DNA of 64,000 nucleotides from Hyaloperonospora brassicae (taxonomy: Eukaryota > Oomycota > Peronosporomycetes > Peronosporales > Peronosporaceae). A program made the translations under genes and the position numbers. Positions 56,828 through 64,000 of this stretch are shown piece after piece. The notes under the pieces were generated by a model. The model saw nothing but the letters and a program-made list of their open reading frames with translations. It searched no databases and had not been told where the DNA came from. Numbering within the stretch: the first letter of the stretch is position 1; each line of letters starts with the position of its first letter. The stretch is taken from the NCBI GenBank assembly GCA_947650285.1, contig CANTFL010000003.1, positions 124,001 through 188,000 of the forward strand, in the 5' to 3' direction.

Positions 56828-58347
56828 CGAAGAGCTCTGCCGTGTGGCCACTAGCGAGGGATTGGTACCTGCAGAGAGAGAGAGAGAGAGATCGGGAAGC
56901 ACAAGTGACGTGGGAGTCGCATGCAACGATGCCACCAAATGAGCTCTGTAGCTCTTGGGCGGCTGAGCTGGAATCAGAAGTGACAGGAGCCAGAAAACAA
57001 CCGCTGCTTGTCGCTGGCGGGGGCGAAAAGGGACACGTCACGCTTTTACCGACTCGGCCACGCGTGACACAAACGAGCCAGCGCCCGCGACCGTGGAGGC
57101 GGCCGGCCGGACCAGGGCCATGAGTGGTCCGAATACCCGCTGCATATCGATATCGACGTGGCGTTTTGCGCTGTGAACCGGACGCCCAGCGTCGCGCGCG
57201 AGCCAATCAAATCGACAGCGACGGGAGGGAATTTGAGGCGGAGGGAAAAGCCATTGAGACCGAAGCGAAGGGGGCGAGACGGGATTCGCTTTCGCGCCCG
57301 CCCGGGCTCTGTTTCTATCTCTGTCGAGTTCTTTTTGCATGGCCGTGTGCGTGTGTTGTGTGTGTGTGTGTGCTTTGAAACCACCTGCTGCCGTACGTCA
57401 ACGAATTGGATGGGCAAAGTTTTGTCTCAAAAGAGGGACAGACACAGACAGACGGACGGCCGGCCGTCCGGAGGTCATCGGCTCATTCGTTGATGGTGGC
57501 AGATTGAACCCATAGCGGGCACTACGTGTCATGTTTGTCCATCCATTGCAAGGCCACGTGCACCGAGTTCGTGGCGTATTGGCGACCATACAGCTTCCCG
57601 CATTTGGTCGAATGCAGCACCAAAGAGCACGTTTGCACAGACGTGCGCACTGCGTCAGTGCGAGAACCTCTTGTTCCACTGCAAAGTGCTTTCGAGCTCT
57701 CGCGATGTGAACTGCAGTACTGCTGCCACTTGCTACCCACCAACAAAGAGCCGTCCACGTTCGTTCTTCCGTCCTTGCTCGTCTGCCCGTTGGCGAGCCA
57801 TAGACTCGATCACAAAGGTGTGCTCGATCACATCGGCGAACCTTATCACAAAGCTCTGCCTGTCAAACGCCACACCCCCCCTCACGAGCACGCTTTGCCT
57901 GTTTTTTTGCATGCTGACATCACCAACCAACGAACCGCACACGAGCGCGCGAGACCATATGGTCGCTGCTGGCATCCCACCTGTCTTTTTTGTTCATCCC
58001 GAGTTGAGATTCGTCGCCATGGCGGCTCTTCCTTGGCCGCCGCTAAACCTGGTCCCCGCTCGACATTAGGCTTCGTGTTTTCCGACTGGAAAAGACAGGA
58101 CGTCGAGAGGAGGAGGAGAAGCAGCAGCAGCAGCAGCACGAGAAGCAGAGGGGGAGGAGAAAAAAGAGCTGCAGCATCCACCACACTCTTGACTTGTGCC
58201 CCACTGCGCAATAGCACGTCCACGTGCACATCCGTGCGAGAAGAGGGTGAGGGCGGTCGTGGCCTTTCTAACGTCCACTCGTCGATTCGCAGAGGATAAG
58301 CCGATCGCACTCGTCGCCCCATTAGGGCATCGCCAGGACTCTTAGCA
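56828..58347. promoter_or_regulatory. Divergent intergenic region between the two lectin paralogues
   Basis: 1.5 kb. A (GA)n run lies at 56873-56891. A plus frame (57526-58299) and minus pieces (for example 57758-57522) are open but change frame and have no motif. A CAG/GAG-rich stretch lies at about 58105-58165. No gene is called. Confidence 0.4.
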
Positions 58348-60393
58348 ATGCCGGCGCTCCCGTGTCGGTGCGGATTGGCCCTTCTCCTTGTGCTTTTCCT
58401 GGGCCGGGGCGCCGCGTTCTCGCACACTGACGTCCGACATACCAAGAACTTTGGAGAGAGTACAAAGGGCGACGCGTTCTCGGACATTTCGAAGATCACG
58501 TTGGGAACGATGATCAGTTCCGTGACCCTGCGAGGAAATAAGCGCGTTGACCAAGTTACACTGCGAGCGACGTCACCCGTGGAGCGGACGTGGACGCACG
58601 GTGGGTCAGGCGGCACGGACAACACGCTTCTTCTCCGTCCAGGCGAGTACGTCACTTCGATGGAAGTGCATTTGGCCAAGAAGCTGTTCCGACGAGAACG
58701 GGTGACCTACCTCAAGCTGAGCACAAACTTGGGCCATGCCGTTGCTACAGGGTCCCCGACGAATGACGTAACGGTTGCAGAAGCCCCCAAAGGCTTCCGC
58801 CTCAGTGGTTTCTTTGGTCGCGCCTCGACGGAAGTGTACACGATCGGAGCCATTTGGATGAGGATCAATGCTACGTCGTTGAAGCTCACGGACACCATGG
58901 GCACGGAATGGTATGGCAAGCGGATCCGAAATTGGGTCGGACCAACGATTGGCAATGCCTTTGACTCAGCATGCTACCGAAAGACGCAGCCTTATAGCAG
59001 CAACCGCCTCTGTCCTCTTGGGTACGTCAAAACCGACACTGACTGTATGGCAGAATGTCCGCTGTCGTACCCAGTGCAATGCCACATTGAGTGCATCCCG
59101 CAAAATGATGACTGCGTGATTGAAATGCTGCAGAAAGCTGTGTCCGTGGTGTCGGTCTTCTTCAACGCCGCCACCGTTGGCTTGTTTGGCGAATTTAGAA
59201 CCGCGTACCAGGAGGCACATCGATCTTACTTGTGCGCTGCAAGTATCATTGGCGTGCTCAAGTCCCTCATCTACTACCTGAGAACCCGCAAAATGACCGA
59301 CCCTCACGGAACAGTCGAGGAATTGCTAGCCATTGCGTACCAGAGTGACGTTGTGATAGTAGACTTGCCTATCACGGTCTGCACTTGCCTCGGTATTCCT
59401 GTTGCGTTCGAAGCACGGGTCGCGCAAGTCGTGTTCGTGATTGTGGAGAACGTCGTCAAGCAGTCCATCATCAACGGAGAACTGATCTTATCGTCCGCGA
59501 CCAACGTGATGACGTTCCTTGCGAACTCCACTTTGCTCAACACTCCAGATAGTAAAGTCATGGCTGAAGTCCAGGACTTTATTGACAGGAACTCGACCTG
59601 CGGGTACCAGATCAAGAGCCTAACGGACCATATCAGCACTTATATCCGAGCAATACGCCACAAAGTAGCCAAGATCACCAATGCAGACATTCGTTTGGTA
59701 CTCAACCAATCTCCACTCGTACTGGAAGGCGTCCCCGTGGTCACGAACAACTGCATGCACGAAATTCTGGGCAATAAAACGATAAAAGTTGCGTTTCAGA
59801 CCCGAGATTTACTGCGGAAGACGATGGGGGTGATCATTGATCAGCTCATCGAGACGAACAAGACCGACATGGGAGCTTCAGTTGCAAAGGATGAAACGAC
59901 GATGGAATCCGTGAACCTCGGGCTCGTTGTTCTCTCTGGCCTCGACATCACGGGCATCCTTTGGATGACCTCCCAATTTGTCCAGCCGACGTGCGGCCCG
60001 ACGTCCTTTGTCGGTGAGATTGACGATGGCACTCTGTTTGACGCGCTTGGACTGACGACGAAAAACGAAGCATTTATAGGCAGCTATGGAAACTGGAACA
60101 AGAAAGGTCCTGGTCTGGTGACCCTCAACCTCGTGAGTGCTGACACGGTGGACGTGGAAGTGATTGTTCACTCAGGCGGTATCGAGTACGCAGAGGTGAA
60201 AGTGCCTTCGCGCGAAACAGTTACATGGACCACCAATATAACTGATCTGCAAGACAAGACGTTGTACCTTGACCGGCGGCGAAAAGGTGTGCTAGGAATA
60301 CCAGGGTTCGGTGGAGGCTCGCTGCTACTCTGGGTTCCACGGTCTTCTTCGGGTGGGCATTTGGTACTGAATGTGCACATCAATTCGCCGTAG
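58348..60393 (+). CDS. Secreted jacalin-like lectin domain protein B
   Basis: Intronless, 681 residues, starting MPALPCRCGLALLLVLFLG, a signal peptide. It is collinear with protein A from end to end: jacalin-like part (WTHGGSGGTDNTLLLRPGEY, TYLKLSTNLGHAV, KGFRLSGFFGRASTEVYTIG), then RNWVGPTIGNAFDSACYRK, CPLSYPVQCHIECIPQNDDC, the helical middle (NVVKQSIINGELILSS; VPVVTNNCMHEILG; DMGASVAKDE), CGPTSFVGEIDDGTL and the final LLLWVPRSSSGGHL. By eye roughly half the residues match. All cysteines of the CP.SYPV.C motif are kept in both. It is probably secreted and sugar-binding; the biological role is not known. Codon use looks like its neighbours. Confidence 0.83.
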   Translation: MPALPCRCGLALLLVLFLGRGAAFSHTDVRHTKNFGESTKGDAFSDISKITLGTMISSVTLRGNKRVDQVTLRATSPVERTWTHGGSGGTDNTLLLRPGEYVTSMEVHLAKKLFRRERVTYLKLSTNLGHAVATGSPTNDVTVAEAPKGFRLSGFFGRASTEVYTIGAIWMRINATSLKLTDTMGTEWYGKRIRNWVGPTIGNAFDSACYRKTQPYSSNRLCPLGYVKTDTDCMAECPLSYPVQCHIECIPQNDDCVIEMLQKAVSVVSVFFNAATVGLFGEFRTAYQEAHRSYLCAASIIGVLKSLIYYLRTRKMTDPHGTVEELLAIAYQSDVVIVDLPITVCTCLGIPVAFEARVAQVVFVIVENVVKQSIINGELILSSATNVMTFLANSTLLNTPDSKVMAEVQDFIDRNSTCGYQIKSLTDHISTYIRAIRHKVAKITNADIRLVLNQSPLVLEGVPVVTNNCMHEILGNKTIKVAFQTRDLLRKTMGVIIDQLIETNKTDMGASVAKDETTMESVNLGLVVLSGLDITGILWMTSQFVQPTCGPTSFVGEIDDGTLFDALGLTTKNEAFIGSYGNWNKKGPGLVTLNLVSADTVDVEVIVHSGGIEYAEVKVPSRETVTWTTNITDLQDKTLYLDRRRKGVLGIPGFGGGSLLLWVPRSSSGGHLVLNVHINSP

Positions 60394-62470
60394 CAAGTCT
60401 CCACTTATATATCAACGCAGTCTCCAGAAGACGCCTAGAGCTAAATAGAGGGGTTCACCGCGATTGGTCCTCTAATACCTTCCAACCCATTCGAAGGTAC
60501 CATAATATATCAAGACGACATATTTACAGCATCGCCCATGTTCTCAGGCCAACTTCTCATGGATGACACAGCGCATATAATCGTTCACTCAGCAGTTTTA
60601 CCTGCTGGTTTCCACAATCTTCGTTCAGGATTGGAAGTGAGCTACGCTTCAGCTAGTCGATGACGTAGACATTGACCCCAAATTTATCAGACTTCAGCTA
60701 TCCGATGCCTTTGCCATCGACCGAAAAAACAACAGAATCCAACAGTCCGGCGACAAGCTCTTCACGGTCCAAGAGACAAGTATCTTGTATCTTGTCACAG
60801 CACAGCTTTCCACAACCATGTTTGCTTCTGGTCACGGGCTGAGTGGAAAATGTAACTCACTCCGCATGGGGTTCTATCGGCTCAAGACACCTTGAGCGTT
60901 GATTAGCCCACTATTCTCCTCAGCGACATGAGCGACTCCAAGCAATCGATTGCTGTCATTGGCATGTTTCGTGTCAGTGCATTCGTTACTAGCACTTCCT
61001 ACCACATGGTGAATCATCAGAAATGTTAGTAGCCTTTTTCGTTTGCATGTTGCCACAATGACCGATCATTGATCGCCATATTCCTACCGTGTGTATGTTC
61101 GTGCAGATCGGCGTCCCATGTTATCGCCGGCACCATACAGCACTACTACAACGTCCCAGGTTGCAGTAAACGTTCCAAATGAACTGCCTAGTCGCGCCTG
61201 TTATGCAAACCTACAGAGTCGGCCTTCTACACGACACATGTGGCTTCTTTCCCTGGAACTGGACGCAAACTCACGCTCGAAGAGCTGCTGGTGGTTAGAA
61301 AACGGAGGATCAATTGCGTTTTCCCTCTCGAACAACTGAAGCGCCTCGTTTCATCGCCTTCTTTCGCACGTATGCACCGTGTCGCGCGCCTCAATGGATC
61401 TCATGCGCCTGCAGCACTATTTGCACCATATCGCGCACCTCTATGGATCTTATGCGCCTGTACTAATATATGTTTTTTTTCATAAACAAACTCGATCTTC
61501 TCCGAAACGAATGGCCTCTTTTTATGCTATTGACATTACTTGTGGGGGTCATTGCCTAGATCTCATCACCGAGCTAAATATTTTGGAACAGTTCCAACTT
61601 TATGAATAAAATTGAGGGAATATTGCTTGAGCAGTGCTAACTTTTGTGGATAATATTGAGGGAATATTGCTTTTTGACGGTAATATTCAGCGTAGCTGGT
61701 GACACACAGCGCATTCGCTGACATAAGCTACGATACCGGCCGATGAAACTACCGATCAGTGCTAGACGCGCCGAATGCGCGTCTAGTAAATGGTTGCTGA
61801 GCACGAGCTCGGGATTCGCACTGTACTGTCCCTGTACTCAGGTAAGGTTTTACACAGATGAATCTTATAACCCGTTAAAAGTCAAAATAAAACGGGTTCA
61901 CCTCGTTTCATCAAACTGGGTCAATGGGCACATTACCTTGATTCATGATAATCACCAATATGTACTCTACAAAGAAAATATGGATGTAATAATATCTGTG
62001 GAGGTAAATGCGGCCTAACTCCACTTATTGATGGTTGATATAGGTCATTATATCATTCGACTAGACCACCGGTCGCTGCTAGACGCGAGCAGCGGGCAGT
62101 GAGAGGTAGCCGTTTAGACATTTGTAGTTCCATTAATTAAAGCTAGAAAAAAAATTTATTTAGCATGTTCTGACTATAGATTGCAATAGGCATACTTTTC
62201 CACTGCAATGCGTGATTGTTTAAAATGGACATGTAGACATGTGGCAGGTCGTTGCGCGTGAAAAGGCGCGCCGATTCGTGTGCACAAGTTACCGATTTCT
62301 TGTGTAGAGAGATATTGGAAAGATGCGTTTGAGTGGCTAGCAGAAGATCTGGAAAGTGAGTGACAGCTGGAGATAGCAGATACCTAGTGTATCAGCAGCA
62401 ACAGAAGAGCAATATCAAAACAGAATCCATTTAACCTTCCTATAATCAAGCCCAAGCCATTCGACTGGTT
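60394..62470. other. Spacer, no supported gene
   Basis: AT-rich. It contains an 18-bp direct repeat (ATTGAGGGAATATTGCTT) near 61614 and 61655 and a perfect 10-bp hairpin at 61762-61786. A plus frame at 61743-62018 is AT-rich without motifs. The end of this spacer should hold the LTR of the copia element that follows, but no TG...CA terminus could be placed. Confidence 0.4.
61762..61786. repeat. Perfect inverted repeat (hairpin)
   Basis: CTAGACGCGC, a five-base loop CGAAT, then GCGCGTCTAG. GC-rich stem in AT-rich surroundings. Confidence 0.85.
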
Positions 62471-64000
62471 ATGAGCCCAATGGCTGGAAACAACGGCGAC
62501 AAGGCCGCTGCGCCGCAAGGTCACGCAAGGGCATCGTCGGCCCGCCCGACGAGCGCGTCCGCCGTCGGTGATAACTCGCCGGCCCACGAAAGAGGACCGA
62601 CGAAGAGAGACAAGATCCTCACGATGTTCGACGCGCTCTCGTCGCTCTCGGACCGCAACGAAACGAGCCACATCCGCGTCGAAGAGGACGAGGAATGCGA
62701 TGCGCAATCGAGAGCGGGCTTTTCGCGTCAGCGTTCGGCGCGAATCTGGGAACACACACGATGCACATGGACGCGATCGAGCTAGTCGAAAAAGAGCCGC
62801 CAGATAGTGTGCCACTGGCACACGCCCTAGCAACGAGTCAGGAGTACTCACCGTTTGAGGCTCTCGGGCCTCGCTTTCCCGCACCACCGCCACAGCCGCA
62901 GCAGGTGTGTGCGCGATCGCCAATCGCGGCACTAGTCACAGCAGAAGAACAAAAAGATCGCGCTCTTGAAGCGTCCCTAGCAGCAGCGCATCCGCCGTGG
63001 TACACGCATCAGCGGCAACACGTCGGGACATCGGACGCGCGCCACCGGATGCTCTTCGTGCGCATGTTCGACGGTTCCGAGCTGTACCGCGGCCTTGTCT
63101 AAAGTTTCTATGACTGGAGTCGCACGTATCTGCGTCACGTCAACATAGTGCAAGTGGCCCAAGGCCTCCTTTTGACGGAAGACGTCAAGGTGGACCTTCT
63201 CGACCACTACCAGTTTGGTTTGTCCGAGCAATATTACCACAAGTAAGTCGACACGTGGTGGCTCGAACAGCCTGCGCTCGATTCCTGATGGGCAGGATGC
63301 TTGTGAGGTATAATACGTCGTTCAGACCACCGCAAGCAATGAAGCTCTTCGCGCAACAGAACGACGCAAAGCGAATTTGACCCGAGCATATTTTGTAGCT
63401 CGTAGCGGTCGGCGACGCGCGAGGTGGCGCCGACAAGCTGGTGCTTGAAAACATTGTTAAACATGCGTCAACGGAGATCGGCCTCGTGATGAAGGCGAAG
63501 CACGATTCGAACCGTACTGATCCCCTGCGTCACGCCGAGGAGAAGGCGCGCTTTGCGTAGTCGTATGAGTATACAGCGATGTCGATCGGACAGGAAGTGA
63601 TGGCGGCGCACGTTACCAAACCGAGGTCGCCGAAGGAATTGCGCGTGTGATACGGGTGCGTCAATACTGGCTACATTTGGGTGCAGTGTCGATCGACAAG
63701 AAACAGTGGCGGTGGCGTTAGCACCAGTGCAGTGCGCCAAAATAATGAAGACGGCGAAAAAAGCGGCATGTTGCTGGATTTGACGGAGCGCAATCCGTGG
63801 GCGCGTGGGGCGCGTGGGGCGCGTGCTGGCCGCATAGCTGAGCCAAATGAGTTGTATAACACGCTCGAAGACGGCGACAGGAGCGCCTGGATTCTCGACG
63901 GAGGGTCAAGTAGGCACCTGGTGAACGATGCGGCGCTGCTTCTCAACGCAAAGCGCTGCAGTCGGAAGATCGCGATGGAAAACGGCAACGAGCTCGAGCT
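62464..64000 (+). mobile_element. Degenerate copia element, 5' part, runs off the right edge
   Basis: GGTTATGAGCCCAATGGC (62467-62484) repeats the primer-binding site and gag start of the 45076-50268 copia element, here on the plus strand. Gag-like pieces follow in several frames: RMFDGSELYRGLV, then stop, then SFYDWSRTYLRHVN, EDVKVDLLDHYQFGL, EQYYHK and VDTWWLEQP. A protease piece with WILDGGSSRHLVNDAALL lies at the far right (about 63890-63950). Frequent stops show it is old. No right end is visible. Confidence 0.7.

Noticed and set aside
57526..58299. 257-residue plus frame between the lectin genes
   Set aside because: Compositionally irregular with Ser/Arg runs, no motif; antisense frames are equally open.

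Overview
The window looks like nuclear DNA of an oomycete, most probably a peronosporalean (Phytophthora or downy-mildew lineage). The evidence is compact genes with short GT-AG introns (mostly 50-110 nt), a GPCR fused to an inositol 5-phosphatase (a GPCR-bigram architecture reported from oomycetes), a FYVE/BTB multidomain protein, MscS-like channels, secreted jacalin-lectin paralogues and abundant Ty3/gypsy and Ty1/copia elements. There are no bacterial-type operons, CRISPR arrays or rRNA genes. The species cannot be named from this sequence alone.

Layout. 1-537: 5' part of a dysferlin/peroxin-domain gene (minus strand, runs off the left edge). 538-4534: mostly non-coding, with decayed coding fragments near 2160-3430. 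4535-8329: six-exon SDR-FYVE-armadillo-BTB fusion (+). 8330-10417: spacer with a 540-bp (TAC)n array. 10418-14113: ATG11/FIP200-like autophagy scaffold (+). 14287-15142: small coiled-coil gene (+). 17737-25742: complete chromodomain Ty3/gypsy element in minus orientation with TCAAT target duplications and an antisense gene beside its 3' LTR. 26776-31089: a 4.3-kb long inverted repeat whose interior holds a retroelement fragment, a tRNA-derived SINE and a 330-bp (CATA)n array. 31696-39009: signalling and ion-channel cluster, with two MscS-like genes (minus) flanking the GPCR-inositol phosphatase gene (+). 39010-45075: AT-richer spacer with microsatellite and retroelement debris. 45076-50268: Ty1/copia element (minus orientation). 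51203-52808: one possible small secreted protein and a decayed Kazal-like fragment. 53122-54675: SET-domain lysine methyltransferase-like gene (+). 54776-60393: head-to-head pair of secreted jacalin-lectin paralogues. 62471-64000: start of a degenerate second copia element (+), running off the right edge.

How the parts relate. Gene islands (4.5-15.1 kb, 31.7-39.0 kb, 53.1-60.4 kb) alternate with repeat-filled spacers, as in the two-speed genomes described for plant-pathogenic oomycetes. Several genes point to phosphoinositide and membrane signalling: a FYVE protein, a GPCR carrying a 5-phosphatase, mechanosensitive channels and an ATG11-type scaffold. No operon-like co-regulation is implied; the links are thematic. 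Exon boundaries were placed by hand from GT/AG signals, frame continuity and family motifs. Both retrotransposons have near-identical LTRs but carry stops and frame changes, so neither copy looks autonomous as written.
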